Both the position numbers and the translations under genes were made by a program. A stretch of DNA of 64,000 nt from Cacajao melanocephalus (lineage: Eukaryota; Chordata; Mammalia; Primates; Pitheciidae), in NCBI GenBank assembly GCA_963573385.1, contig CAUYLG010061951.1:1-64000 (forward strand). The letters are read 5' to 3'. Shown piece after piece: positions 13,481 to 25,689 of this stretch; within the stretch, counting starts at the first letter, position 1, and every line of letters begins with the position of its first letter. The notes under the pieces were generated by a model that saw only the letters and a program-made list of their open reading frames with translations, searched no databases and was not told the DNA's origin.

Positions 13481-15009
13481 ATAAAGTAAAAGGACTTGGA
13501 ATTTCAAACACTGTCACCATGAGGAGGCATCTTGATCCTTGCGGCCAAGGGAGAGAACCTCGACTTGACAGCACGGGCAGCCAACTGTACAGTTGATGAT
13601 GAGCAATGATGGTTCTGTCCTCTGAAACTCTCTCCAGCTGCCTTGGACTCCACATCTTTTGTAGATGAATCATCCTTTCTTGGGCTCCAAAGGAAGGCCA
13701 AAATATGAAACTTCTTATGAATATGCAAATAGCGTAAAAGAGACTTGAAAACCATCTCTCTAAAATCATCTGACTGTTATCTCTGGAACAAATTATCTGC
13801 AAATGACTTCCATTTCTGATTGATCACTATCTGACTGCTTCCAATTGCATTGCTTCTGTGTGCAGAAAATGGTTTGCTGATGTCAGCTTAAGTATGCATT
13901 GTGGATTAATATTCTGTGATTCAAAGGCAAGAAAGAAAGGGGGGAAATGATCTCTAAGTATCTGCCTCTTACAAAGACTGATTTCAAAACAATATGGTAC
14001 CATGATTTGGAGATTGTCAAAACATTCCAACCCTTCTATGAAGCCATTTAGAATGTGATTGATAAAACTACAAAATGGATGAATGTCATAATCGTTTTAA
14101 AGAAAATGGTATAGGGACAACAGCTTGACTAAAAGAATTTCTTGAAAAATATTCAAGATCGCTTATGACAATTTTATAGCTTCCTGCACTTTAGCATGTA
14201 AAAAATACATCATGGCAGAAAATGAGTTTTGAAAACCCAATCTTAGAAAAACTTGGGTGTTTTTATTTAATTCATCTGTGCATTTGAAAAAACCATGTAT
14301 TTTGAACCTTTTACATGTCACTAGGAAAAATGAAGAGGATACAAATTTATATATGCCAAAGTTCTTGTTCCCAGTTATTACCTAGAGAGATGAGACCTAC
14401 ATTTATATAACTATGATTGATATAATACCATTCCCAAATTAGAAATATGACACATTATCTTGCTAATTGAACATTTAGTAAAAGACTGATGGAATTTTAA
14501 ATTTATTCTAGTACTCTTTAAATCTGGGAGCCAAAAAGTATTATTAACATCTTTATTTTTGTCTCTGAAATTTATCCTTTTTGAACTCTGAGCTAATTTC
14601 TTTGTACCTTAAATATTCTGTATTACAGCCAACAGGGAAAGGAAAAAAAATGGCTACCTGCAAAGAATGGGAGTCAATAAAAGGAAATGCAAGAGGCCTG
14701 GTTGAGCTGGAGCTTGTGTAGGAGAATGACAGGCAATGATGCTTGAATTGTGGTAGGCTTTGACAATCTAGCAGTAGAGTTTGGCCTTTATTCAGTAGTG
14801 GCAATGGAAAAGCCTAAGGATTCTGAGCAAAAGAATGGGATGATCAACGTGGGGCTTGAATGGGCTCCATCTGAAAATGACGTGGAGTAACTACTATTTT
14901 TTCACCTTCCTCCGTGAGCTTATGAGGGCAAGATTTCTGTCTCTCTTGTTGTTCATTATATTCCTAGCACCTAGCACAGTTCCTGAAACAGAATAAGCAC
15001 CTAAAGATA

Positions 15010-15060
15010 GTTGAATGAATGGGTGAATGAGTGAACAAATGAATAAATGACTGAATGCAA
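15010..15060. repeat. Degenerate TGAA/TGAATG tandem repeat
   Basis: The stretch gttgaatgaatgggtgaatg continues with imperfect 4-base units. A second such tract lies at 49020-49110. Confidence 0.7.
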
Positions 15061-15429
15061 AACAAACAGTAATTACTATTAATGTGCTGGAAAGCTCCTT
15101 CATTGCCTAAAATAGTGCTGGGTTTAATTAATACTTGGGAGAATGATTAAGTGACAATTCAGCTAAAATAGGCTGCTTTTAAACTTATGTCAACAAACCA
15201 TCCAGGCCAGGTGTAGGATAGATAGGCAGGTCTTACCTAAATATTCGCAATAGAATCAAGTCTACCATTGCTTGTACCACTAGCATCTCTATGAACAGTC
15301 ATCTGACTCATGGGATGGGCATTAACACCGGATTAGTTGTGGTTTGTAGAATTTCTTGAAACTCGCATGCACCAGTTCTAACTAACTACCTGAGCTTACA
15401 CAGATTCAACAAAATACAATCTGCTTTAG

Positions 15430-15600
15430 GAGAAAGTATACCTGTTACAAAGACACCATTACCCCAAATGGAGAATACTGCGCCTTGGAAATGTCACAGC
15501 TTGGAGGATTATCGGAAACACGTCCTCTTCTGTGGAACAGAAGTTATCCAGGTCAAGTCCTCTGGGCAGGGACCTGTAAGAGCAGTCGTTTTGCAAACAG
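15430..15600 (+). CDS. ATP13A5: ATP13A5 exon e4: actuator domain with catalytic Glu of TGES
   Basis: The exon is 171 bases, two bases in and one base out, encoding GESIPVTKTPLPQMEN, then TAPWKCHSLEDYRKHV, LFCGTEVIQV and VRAVVLQTG. The first residues complete TGES, whose Glu positions the water for dephosphorylation. FCGT and VLQTG are conserved in P5 pumps before M3. The acceptor is ctgctttag. The donor is acag|gttagt, a less common form with T at the third intron base. Confidence 0.94.
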
Positions 15601-16611
15601 GTTAGTGGATTCCACTTTTTTAAGTTTAATTCATGCTTGAACATGGGGAGAGTTGGATTAGAAAAATTTTGTTTAGGATTATGGAGTTTGCAACATTCTG
15701 GTAGTAACAGAACACTTTTTTCTAAACAGACACTTATTATTCTAAAGTGTCATTATTTTTAACTGAACGATTTATTGTTAAAACCCTTCTATGCGATGAA
15801 AGGTATGCGTAGGTGAAGTAAAATTTGTCAAAGGTAAAACTATGCTCTTATTTTTGCTTATGACCATATGCTTCTTCTGTCTCCCTTGACACCTCCTCTG
15901 AGTGATTATAAAACGAATAAAATTCAGCCACTATGACTATGAGGATTTTTTCCTTCCAAAGAGTTGCTTGCTAGGCTGTATGTCAAACTCACTAGTGAAG
16001 AACTCTACCTGGGTGTCCTACAGACAAGGTCAATGAATCTGAAAGTATTCATCCTCCTGTATTGACTTTCATCATCACCATCATGCTGGTCTCTTAATAA
16101 CATCTCTAACTCCTCTCATTTTCCCACACCAAATGTGGCACCAAGTCTGGATGATTCTGCAAACACCTCCTGAGTCCCCATCTTTTACATGACATGACAC
16201 AATGAAGGCCTTCTATGACCTGGTCCCAGCTCTCTGTTCTAACCCCTGAGCTGTGTTTCTGCCATCTGACTTATTCATAGATGCAAAATACACTTTACAC
16301 TGCAATGTCCATATGCTTTAGTTTGGTTTATGATTTCATTGTTCTAGCTGATTTTTTAAAATTAAAAACATCAAGTTTTTTTAAAATGTTCAAACTAGTT
16401 AGCAGGCCCTAGACATTAGAGCATCACTCAGCCTGTTGTCTACATGGAAGCTCATGGTTACAAATCATGAAAACCACCTGAATACTCATAAAATGATTAG
16501 GTAGCAGGTTAAAGAAAACTCTACTCTTTTCCTCAAAGACAGTAAAGCAATTTTTAGGAGACCAAGTGTCCATCAAGCAGCCTTACTTGATCTGTGACTA
16601 TCTTCATGCAG
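15601..16611 (+). other. Intron e4-e5 (1.0 kb)
   Basis: No exon, RNA gene or clearly assignable repeat was recognised. Confidence 0.6.
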
Positions 16612-16769
16612 GTTACAATACAGCCAAAGGGGACTTAGTGAGATCCATCCTCTACCCTCGGCCTCTGAACTTCAAACTATACAGTGATGCCTTCAAGTTC
16701 ATGGTGTTCCTGGCCTGCCTTGGTGTCATGGGTTTTTTCTATGCCCTAGGGGTATATACGTACCACGGA
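16612..16769 (+). CDS. ATP13A5: ATP13A5 exon e5: end of actuator domain and helix M3
   Basis: The exon is 158 bases, two bases in and phase 0 out. It encodes GYNTAKGDLVRSILYPRP, NFKLYSDAFKFM, a hydrophobic run VFLACLGVMGFFYALGVY and TYHG. TAKGDLVRSI is strongly conserved in P-type pumps just before M3. The hydrophobic run is M3. Acceptor is cttcatgcag; donor is cgga|gtaagt. The open frame continues past the donor only as intron. Confidence 0.95.
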
Positions 16770-17306
16770 GTAAGTACTGGGGGTAAGGCTTTTCAATAGT
16801 ATAGCTTCTGCAAAGAGCCTGACCTAACTCAGAAGGTTGGATTAGGTTATGTCTTGATCTTATCATTCTATGAATCATTACTGTCCAAAAGAGCTTTCTC
16901 AGACAGCAGAAATATTCTCATGCCTAGTTTGCCCCCAGTGTTTAGGTAATACCTAAAACACCATGCAACCAGTGGGTTTCCCATGTGTTCTAGTTAGGGT
17001 CTGAAATGAAATCAAATTTCTACTTTTACAGAGCTGGTACCTCACGAGATACCTACTTCTCTTTAAGATACAGAGTTTCAGGTTTCATTTGGATGTCCCT
17101 TGCCATAGAATGGTGGCTGGGGAGGGAAGTGTTGTCGCTAAAGACCTCCGAGGTCCTTTCTGGTCCTGAGAGTCTGATTTTGTTGTGAACCATGCAGTCT
17201 CTATACAAGAAATGCTGGGGATCACAACAGTGTGAGCTATTGTGAATAAAACATCCAGGTGGAAAACGGTGTGAGTGGCCTAATTACAATGTCCAAATTG
17301 GTGGCA

Positions 17307-17309
<3 letters not shown>

Positions 17310-17337
<28 letters not shown>
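17310..17337. repeat. (TG)n microsatellite
   Basis: About 13 TG units are followed a few bases later by a GA-rich tract (gagagagagagggagaaaaa). Confidence 0.9.
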
Positions 17338-18097
17338 TTGTATGAGAGAGAGAGGGAGAAAAAGAGAGAGGTGGGGAGTGAATATTGGCAGGCAAAGACA
17401 TAGTCACAAGAATTTCAAGGCAATGTTCCTACTAAAACTTAACTGCTGAGTAGTTACTTCAATCTGAAATAGCACCCAGGGAGCATTTCTAGGTCAAGGG
17501 AGGCCCACAATAGGGCCTGTGAGAGTTAGGTAGAATGTCAAGGTCACTGGGGCTGGAATTTGAGGGAGTATGACAATTTAATCTGAGGAGCAGGAGCACT
17601 GAGCAGAAAAGCAGAAAAAGAGCTCATGGAAGCCCTGGCAGTATTTGAGAATGAGGTTTCCTGGGAAGAACTTAACATCCAATACACACTGAGGCAACAA
17701 GACTAATAATCCCAGACCCTATCTTCTTGTGGATCAGAACCTGTGGCTCTGTTGGCTGCCTGTATCTGCACTAGCTCAGCGTTAGACAAGGCTGAGTCCT
17801 TAGGGTCAAAACTCTTCTGTGTCTGTGGTTGGGGAAGGAAGGGAGTAATGAATTTTGTGATAAATTGAGATTGGGCAAAAGATGTCCCCAGCAGACGTTG
17901 CTACTGAACTTGAATCCCGTGTTTCCAATACTCAAAAAAGTAGCTATGGCTAAAATGATGGTTAATTTAATAAAAACATAGGCAAGGTTGTAGAGGGTAG
18001 AACAATTAGTATCTAGAGCATGTGAGGAAAACAAAACAACCCTGTGATTTGACCTCATCCCTGACCTTAACTGTCTGAGCCTCCTCTGCAGACCTGC

Positions 18098-18458
18098 TAT
18101 ATTAGTCTATTCTCATGCTGCTAAAAAAGACATACCTGAGACTGGGTAATTTATAAAGGAAAGAGGTTTAATTGACTCACAGTTCCACATGGCTGGGGAG
18201 GGCTCACAATCATCGTGAAAGCAAATGAGGACCAAAGTCATGTCTTACATGGCGGCAGGCAGGAGAGTTTGTGTAGAGGAACTCCCCTTTATAAAACCAT
18301 CAGATCTCATGAGACTTATTCACTATCATGAGAATAGCACAGGAAAGACCTGTCCCATAATTCATTTACCTCCCACTGGGTCCCTCTCACAACACATGAG
18401 AATTATGGGAGCTACAATTCAAGATGAGATTTGGATCGGACACAGCCAAACCGTATCA
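18098..18458 (-). repeat. MaLR-type (THE1/MST) solo LTR, antisense
   Basis: The antisense text ttagtctattctcatgctgc, actgggtaatttataaagga and gacacagccaaaccgtatca matches the THE1/MST LTR family. It is bounded by an exact 5-base duplication CCTGC (18093-18097 and 18459-18463), as expected for this superfamily. It is a solo LTR; no internal region is present. A 106-residue open frame inside it is not a gene. Confidence 0.9.
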
Positions 18459-18519
18459 CCTGCCAGGCATCCTGAGTTCACAAAAATTGACTGTATAATA
18501 AAACATACTGGTCATGGGT

Positions 18520-18745
18520 TTGCACCCTGGAGTCAGACAGACTAGAGTTCAGATTTCTGTCATTTACCTAGTATGTGGCCTTGGGAAGTTATTTACTTGT
18601 TAAAGCCTCAATTTCCTTACCTGTTAAATGGAGAAAATAGTAGTATTTACATCATAAGGTTGTTACAGAAAGATAGTAAATAATATATGTAGCCTAATAT
18701 GGTTCCTGCTCCAGAGTTAGTATCCAATGAAAGCAAGCTAATTTT
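18520..18745 (+). repeat. MIR element, sense
   Basis: The order tggagtcagacagactagag, tatgtggccttgggaagtta, cctcaatttccttacctgtt, ataaggttgttacagaaaga follows the MIR consensus closely. Confidence 0.8.
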
Positions 18746-18829
18746 AGTATTGGCTTCCCTGTAGTTAATAATATATGCTGAGATCTTGGCAGGATCTTGG
18801 TCTAGTTTTTAATCATATTGCCATTCATT

Positions 18830-18990
18830 CAATCTATGTACTGAGCACCTCCTCTGTGCTAAATCCCATGCTAGGCTCTGTATCTAGAGATCAATAAGGG
18901 AGATCCAAAGATGAATAAGCCATAGCTGCTGCACCCAAGGAGTTTGTAGCCTAGTGGGGGAGAGAGATTTATAAACCAAAAGTCAAGCTT
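18830..18990 (+). repeat. L2-like old mammalian repeat
   Basis: The phrases ctgagcacctcctctgtgct, ccatgctaggctctgtatct and gagtttgtagcctagtgggg follow the same order as the copies near 12785 and 28340. Confidence 0.5.
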
Positions 18991-19270
18991 GGGCAGAGGG
19001 AATGCTATGTAGAGGGAAACAGAGCCAGGAAAGGGGATGGTGGACTGAGAGTAGGGGTCAAAGGTCTCCTTTGCTCTGCAGTAGGAGACAACATGCTCAT
19101 TCCTTTGGCACAGTCAAGAGAATACTTGGCCTCACCAAGAGACCCAACTCACTATTAATATTTGGAGCATAGATCTCTAGAGCTCCTGTGGTATTGCAGG
19201 AGAAAGGTTCTAGGAAGGGTGCCAGCCTGCTGTGCTAGACTAACCTGTATAAATGTCTCTCCTCTCCCAG

Positions 19271-19459
19271 ATCCCTCCAAAAGACACTGTGACCATAGCC
19301 CTCATCTTCCTCACTGTGACTGTCCCTCCAGTGCTGCCAGCTGCCCTGACCATAGGCATCATGTATGCTCAGAAGAGACTGAAGAAAAAGAAAATCTTCT
19401 GTATCTCCCCACAGAGAATCAACATGTGTGGGCAAATAAACCTCGTGTGCTTTGACAAA
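19271..19459 (+). CDS. ATP13A5: ATP13A5 exon e6: helix M4 with PPVLP and phosphorylation Asp
   Basis: The exon is 189 bases, phase 0 at both ends, encoding 63 residues: [49 protein letters not shown] and NLVCFDK. PPVLP is the P5B substrate-site motif in M4. A Lys-rich patch follows the helix. The last residues DK start the DKTGTLT motif, with the phosphorylated Asp codon at 19454-19456. Several residues (IALIF, IGIMYAQ) differ from human as I recall it. Acceptor is ctctcccag; donor is caaa|gtatga. Confidence 0.96.
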
Positions 19460-19544
19460 GTATGATCCAGACTTCCCAGGTTTAAGGTTAATGATTTCCA
19501 GGCAGAGCAGAGCTGGGAAGAACCTCAGAAAATGTCTAGTCCAG

Positions 19545-19660
19545 TGTTCCCATTTTACTGATGGGAACATTGAGGACAGTGAAGGTCACAGAGTGAGCTA
19601 GTGCAAGATCACATTCTAGAAGCCTGCTTTGCTGACCTCTTAATATTAGCAGCTTAGCCA
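19545..19660 (-). repeat. MIR remnant, antisense
   Basis: The text cccattttactgatgggaac, then ggtcacagagtgagctagtg, matches the antisense MIR core with moderate divergence. Confidence 0.6.
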
Positions 19661-21117
19661 CCACATCATGAATTTTTTTCTCTGTGAAATTTAATAATTT
19701 GTGTGCCTGGTTTGTGGGATTTTTTTTCCATCTCTTACTATAGTAACTTCTATGACTGACTGGCTTTTTCAGGCAAAAAATGTGAGGAACATTTCTGTTT
19801 CCTGAAACGCTTTATCCAGAACATAAGTGAATGTGTTTCCTCTCTCCTCCTCTGCTTCTTTTAAGGGAAGGAAGGAAGGAAACAATGAGGCCGTCTATAC
19901 ACTCCTGCCCCTTTGCTCCTCCAGGGCTTATGACTCCAGGCTAGGTTGCATCTGTGCTTACGGACCTGGAAAGGTGGCAGAGGAGGCGCATATGCCACAT
20001 GGGGAAGACTGCTGTCACCAAGTAGGTCCTGAGATCCACCCCCCTGACATGACTCTCCTATGGGGAACCTGGAGGACTTCAGCATCAGATGCCTGCTGTA
20101 AACAGATCTTGCCCTCAGCTTGGACAGGCCAGTTTAGCTGCTGTAAAGCAATAAGCCTGGCTGGGTCCCTCTTGTCTTCAGTTCACTTACATTTAAATAA
20201 TTTATTAGGGCTTTTGCCATTTTTTGGCAGAGAGCCACTGCTGTGTACAGTGCTGGTAGAGAGGCCCATAATGAGTCATTCCTAGCCCTTGAGAAGCTTC
20301 CAGTCTCACTGAGAAAGTGGGAAAATGGGAGTGTAGATGGCGATCATGCTGTGAGATGTGTGTTCAACAGAGGTCTGAAGAAAGCATGGGGCACAGTTAC
20401 CTGCCACAGGTTGGAGGCCACCTTTGAGCCGTAGCCTTGGTTGTTAGAATAAGCCCCGGGCTCAGAGGTGAGCAGCTGAGAAGCACAGGAGTAGAAGTGG
20501 CCCATGGCATACAGGGAGCAGACCACTGTGGGGTATGGCTAGAATATGGGCTGGTAGGTGGAGAATGAAGTTGGGGTGAGGGCAATTATTAAGGGCTTCA
20601 TATGCCAAGCTAAGGAGTGGGTCCTTGTCTTGAAACAGAATAGGAGCCCTTATATTTTAAGAAGACTATTGACATTTTTATTGGTGTTTTATATCCCACC
20701 AAGGGCAACTGATGAGAACGGATAGAAGGGAGATGAGACTGAAGAAAGAGGCCATCTGGGGACAACAGAAGAGATCATTGTTTGTCCCAGACAAGAAGGA
20801 CAAGAATAGAGAGTAGAGGGCAAATGGGAGGGACACCAATGAGTAGACTCGACCAGGCTTGGTCCCCAGGTGAAGGGGGTATAGCTTTTAGATTGTGTCA
20901 GTTCTCTTTCTGTTTGTGTTTTGTTTGGCAAAGAAAGTTCTCACCACCAGTCAAGAACTAACAAGGTTAACTTCATTTTAGATTCAGAGTCATATAACAC
21001 CCCCTTGGAACATTCTCTAATAATAGGGATTCCTGTTACTTCCTCATTAGCCTCATTGGTGTGTAGAATACAGGAGGGAGATTTATGAAATATGTTCATT
21101 ACATATTCGTCTGTTTC

Positions 21118-21428
21118 TTTTTTCTATTTCTTATTTATTTATTTTGAGACAGAGTTTTGCTCTTGTTGCCCAGGCTGGAGTGCAATGGTGTGATCTCAGC
21201 TCACCACAACCTCTGACTCCTGGGTTCAAGTGATTCTCCTACCTCAGCCTCCCAAGTAGCTGGGATTACAGGCATGCACCACCAGGCCTTGCTAATTTTG
21301 TATTTTTTAGTAGAGACGGGGTTTCTCCAGGTTGCCCAGGTTGGTCTCAAACTCCCTACCTCAGGTGATCTGCCCACCTCAGTCTCCCAAAGTGCTGGGA
21401 TTACAGGTGTGAACCATCGTGCCTGGCC
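21118..21428 (-). repeat. Alu element, antisense
   Basis: The antisense element starts from a T-rich tail (ttctatttcttatttattta), then gagacagagttttgctcttg, and ends at gtgcctggcc. Both arms are present. Flanks ctgtttctt and ctgtttgtttct look like a diverged target duplication. Confidence 0.95.
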
Positions 21429-23546
21429 TGTTTGTTTCTAAAATGAATTTTCCCCCAGGCTATTCATTTTATTTCCTGTATAAAACCTCTCCATCCACAT
21501 CCTTATGTCTTCATCTGCCAGGATCAGACGTCTGAGAGGCTGCTTTTAGGTGTCTTTGGTCAAACTCTGCAGGACATGATGACACGTGACAGTGCAAAAA
21601 ACTCTTGATTGAAAATTGGCAAAATGAGAAATCTAACCCAGAATTTGGCACTAAGTCTCTGTGTGACTTTTTAAGAAAAGAAGATTCAACCACAATCATC
21701 TCTGAGTTTCTTTCCAGCTTTCACATTATAAAATTCTCTCACCATCATGTTGGAATAAAGCACTCCGCCATTAACTGAATTTTCATCTAGTGTTATTTTC
21801 AGTTTCAGAGATATCTATCACTGGGTTTCTGAGTCCATTTGTTCCCATATATATTTCTGTTTTCTACTGGTTTGTAATAACTTCTGTAAGACAAGTTCTT
21901 TCTTTTTATTCAATTTAGCCCAAGCTTGAGCTTGTATTTATGCTAAGAGATTTTCTCTTTCTATCTTATTCCCCTTAGAACCTCAACTATAATTTTGTTT
22001 TCTCTCTATTTTGGGTAAGTTTTATTGTTTAGGGGTTATTTTCATAGAGAAATGACATGGTCTAATTCCTTTGTTGCTATAGTATCATCTCTGTTTCCAT
22101 GTTCAAAATATTGATGTTTAAAAACATCATCTGGAAAACATTTCAGTTTGAATTAAGTTGCAAACTCTTGTGAAATGCAACAACTCCAGGGGATTTGGAA
22201 AGCAAACTTCCTGGGGTCCTTTATAAAGTGCAGAAGGGAACCAAGAGCTCGTTTTCAAAAAGTTGTTATTTAAGAAATAATTCACTCATGTGTGTTAGTG
22301 CCTTCTTTGTGAAGTTCAAATAGATGAATGAAACAAAGATTTCTTAATTCTTTAGAAACCCAGAAAGAGCTTTGTCTTTCCACATACCCTGTATGATTCA
22401 CTTAACATTTTCTAGTTCAGTGGAAGACTCCAGAAGGGCTGGATTCTGGTTCTGCCTTTCCAACCCACAGGCCACTATGACCTCAGGCTCCTCATTTCAC
22501 CTCTAACCTGCCTCCAACCTGTTAACTCAGTTGTGAAAATGGAAAGCACTGCAAACACTTCACAGTAAAGCATCATGCTAATGGATGTGCTATAATGATG
22601 GAGGATGCCATTTGATGGAAAACTAGGAAATTCAGCATCTTCTATAGAGATAGCCTTAAAAAGTAGTGTCAGAAACTTGGGTTTTATTGTAGAAACAGGG
22701 TATTCTGCCATGCTTGGTAAAGCTCAGGTTGGCCCTGGCAGTGCTGAAGCAGCTGTAGCCAACTCCACTTACTCTGGGTGTTAATCAGGCCTAAAACTGT
22801 TAGCCTACTGCATCAGGACACCAGAGTCTGTAATTAATGAATGCCTGTGAAGCAATGAGGAAATTAAAAGTGCTGTGATAGTATTCAGTTCCATTTTTCT
22901 TTCTCTGTTCCATTATCTGACAAATACTCTCCCATAGTGGCAAATCAAATCTTTGAGCTATTTTTCCCTTGATCTAACAATAAAACCCATTTATAGGCAT
23001 TAATTAATATTTATTATTGGCACTTAATTTCTCTCTGTAGTCTCAAAGCCCTTTATCAACATTTCATTATCAATCTGGACAGTCACTGTGTCACCCATAT
23101 TTTTAGAAAATTACTGTGAACCAGATGGCAAACTGTGAATGGAACAGTCTTGAAAATAAAGAAAAAAATGTCTGAGCTCTGCTTTGGCAAGACAGTAGGT
23201 GCCAGCTAAAAGTCAGACTTGAGCTGGTTCTTGTACTGAACCTCTCCTGATTAACAGCAGCAACAGTCATAGCAATAAACAAACCAAAATAAAACACTTA
23301 CATTTTTTCCCTCATAATTAGTAACTGGAATCACCTAATTATCGACATGCCCTTTTGGGGATCATGTATCACCTGCTTAATTTTTCTTGTAGGTACTCTT
23401 CTCTGATTAAAAATTTGGTACTTACAGACAAGGTATTTAGACTACTGGATCTCCTATAATCTCTTAAAAGCTTGGGTTTTGTTTAAATTACAATATAATT
23501 AAAAGGTTTAAATCTTATGCTAATATTGATTTCCACTTTTGTTCAG

Positions 23547-23608
23547 ACTGGCACTCTCACTGAAGATGGGCTGGACCTCTGGGGGACTGTCCCTACTGCT
23601 GACAACTG
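23547..23608 (+). CDS. ATP13A5: ATP13A5 exon e7: TGTLT of the phosphorylation motif
   Basis: The exon is 62 bases, phase 0 in and two bases out, encoding TGTLTEDGLDLWGTV, PTADN and two bases of Cys. It completes DKTGTLT, whose Asp is in e6, and starts the link into the nucleotide-binding domain. Acceptor is ttttgttcag; donor is actg|gtaggc, which departs from the consensus at two positions. A 24-base tandem duplication begins 44 bases downstream. Confidence 0.94.
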
Positions 23609-23651
23609 GTAGGCCTCTTCTGTGAAGATGGAATGTGTGTGTTTGGTGGAG

Positions 23652-23699
23652 TCAAATCCATCTTTTGGGTGTTACTCAAATCCATCTTTTGGGTGTTAA
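23652..23699. repeat. 24-base tandem duplication
   Basis: Two adjacent copies of a 24-base unit (tcaaatccatcttttgggtg plus 4 bases) lie at 23652-23675 and 23676-23699. They differ only at the last base, so the duplication is probably recent. Confidence 0.95.
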
Positions 23700-24024
23700 T
23701 GGATGATTGTCCCATAAAATATATATAATAATTGGGTGGAACTAGTTCGTAATATCTAACTTGTTTAATTAAATGAATTCTAATTTCAGAATCAGACAGG
23801 GAAAGTAGGTCTTCAAAATCTACATGAAAAATGGAATAGGATGAGGTGGATAATTAAGGAACTGAATGAATAAGACAGAGAAAGAAGAGTGAAATGAAGA
23901 CCATGCTTAATTAAAAACTACAAAGACTTCCTGGGTGGCTAGTATAGGCAGGTGTGGTGAGAAATCTGGAAATGTGGTTCACAGCCTAGTGGGATAAAAA
24001 GGTGCAAATACCATTGCCGTGGAT

Positions 24025-24092
24025 GCACCTATGCAACAATCCTGCATGATCTGCACATGTATCCCAGAACCTAAAGCACAATTCAAAAACAA
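24025..24092 (+). repeat. L1 3' tail fragment
   Basis: The phrase caacaatcctgcatgatctg, then cacatgtatcccagaaccta, matches the end of an L1 3' UTR. It is nearly the same text as at 1938-1975. Confidence 0.6.
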
Positions 24093-25689
24093 AGTGCAAA
24101 TATGCCCACCTTCAATGTACCACACGGGCCATAAAAGTTGTTACTATTAAGGCAGAAATGTCAGAATGGAGGAGAAATAGAGATTATTTGATATAACACA
24201 TAGCCCTGACATTTATGTAATAACATGGTGGGTAAAGACAAATCAATTTTGAAATTTGGTGAATCAAAGAAAGCTACCTGAAGGAGATGGCACTTCAGAT
24301 AAATTTTGAGGGATGTGCGGCTAGAATTTTTATAGCTGTGAGCTAAAACCTGGCACTAGGGAGGAGAGGACAATCACATAGATATCTACTCCAGAAAGAG
24401 CTAGAAAGTAGAAGGAGGGCCCCTGGAGGGTGTACCTCCTCATGGTATCTACCCTTGGCTTCTAGCTCCTTCTCTATGGGCTAAGACCTGCCTTCTCAAT
24501 TTGAGTGGTGATGGCCTCTGCTCTTAAGCTGTGGATACCCCATTTTTGGCTCCAACAGTGGCTGAGGCAGCCATCAGTGACAGAAGACACTTTTCAGGGG
24601 ACGCTCAAGATGATGAAGGGGGCAGGTACAGCATGGCACAAGGTAACAGCAGACAAGCAGTGTGATGTTGCAGAAGGTACCGTGGACTGGGTGGCAAAGA
24701 ACACCTGAGCTCTAACCCTATTGCATGTCTCTGCTCCTGGCTGCTCAGATGTCCAGCCAGCCCTTGGTCCAGACAGGCAAGGAATCTATTGGCCAGAGCA
24801 GTGAAAGAGAAAAAAGATGTCCACAGTTCCCACCCCTCCACATCCTCCCTTGTCCCTGGTACTCTGAAGCTTTTTGGAGGGTAGAAAAAATTAGACACAA
24901 TCACTATTCAGCTGTAAGGTGGGAGGAGAGGAAGACACACTATGCCAGTTTGTATTATCAAAGAGAAAAAGAGGCTTTAGAGGTGGTATATCCAGGGTGC
25001 TTCAGGAAGTAGGGGCAATCTCTAAAGTGATGAGTAGTGAGAAATGCTTCCACATCCATGCAGCCTCATTTCTTGCTCCCTAAGTAGCCCTAGAGAATTC
25101 TTGCTGAGGGTGCATGACATTTTGTGGACAGCTCTGCAGAGTTTGCAGGTATGACTCTGAGCCGCCTGTTGATGTGCCTTCCTACAATACTGCCATTATG
25201 TAGGCTGGCTTCAAGTAGCATGACAAAAGTCCCCGCAATTCTATCCAAAGCCTCTGAAACTATGTTATTGATTGGCCAGTGGCAAACTCTGTTGTGAAGA
25301 AAATTCATATCCAACTCAAAGAAATGTTATTACAAAGATCACTCTGTAGGCAAAACACCCTGTTTAAAAAATAAAGAAACCAAGTGGGCAGGGGCTTAAG
25401 TGCAGGGAAGTCCCTGGACAAGCATAGCAATAACAAGAAGTTTAATCTGGATCTAGAGTCCAGGGTATAAAGCACGTTAGTAGGAGTGGGCACTGCAAGG
25501 TAAGGTAAATCCGAAGTGGACAAGACTTTGAATACCAGGCTAAGGATCTTGGACTTTATCATACGGAGCATGGGAAGCCATGGGAAGGTTCTGAGCATGA
25601 ACGTTAGGTGTTTGGAGCTCTACTTTAGTAAGATTTAAGGGACAGAGTATGCAAAATGATTTTTTGTTTAATGTTACCTTCTCTATCAG

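Larger units (their letters stand above)
9812..15429 (+). other. Intron e3-e4 (5.6 kb)
   Basis: It contains MIR remnants (near 11620-11720 and 12655-12775), L2-like repeats (12785-13010 and 13330-13480) and a degenerate TGAA repeat near 15010-15060. The remaining sequence has no feature I can name. Short open frames on both strands at 10927-11396 and 13080-13802 lack any protein similarity I recognise. Confidence 0.65.
16770..19270 (+). other. Intron e5-e6 (2.5 kb)
   Basis: It holds a TG microsatellite, an antisense MaLR solo LTR, a sense MIR and an L2-like stretch near 18830-18990. Nothing else was recognised. Confidence 0.7.
19460..23546 (+). other. Intron e6-e7 (4.1 kb)
   Basis: It contains a MIR remnant, L2-like sequence around 20195-20690 and an antisense Alu. 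The longest open frame of the window (152 codons, 19827-20285) lies here. It has no splice context or recognisable domain, and I do not call it a gene. Confidence 0.65.
23609..25689 (+). other. Intron e7-e8 (2.1 kb)
   Basis: It contains the 24-base tandem duplication, an L1 tail fragment at 24025-24092 and L2-like text near 25540-25640. No additional exon was found. Confidence 0.65.

Noticed and set aside
18225..18545. 106-codon + strand open frame
   Set aside because: It falls mostly inside the antisense MaLR LTR.
19827..20285. Longest open frame in the window, 152 codons on the + strand
   Set aside because: It lies inside an intron, overlaps L2-like sequence near its end, has no recognisable domain and no splice or promoter context.
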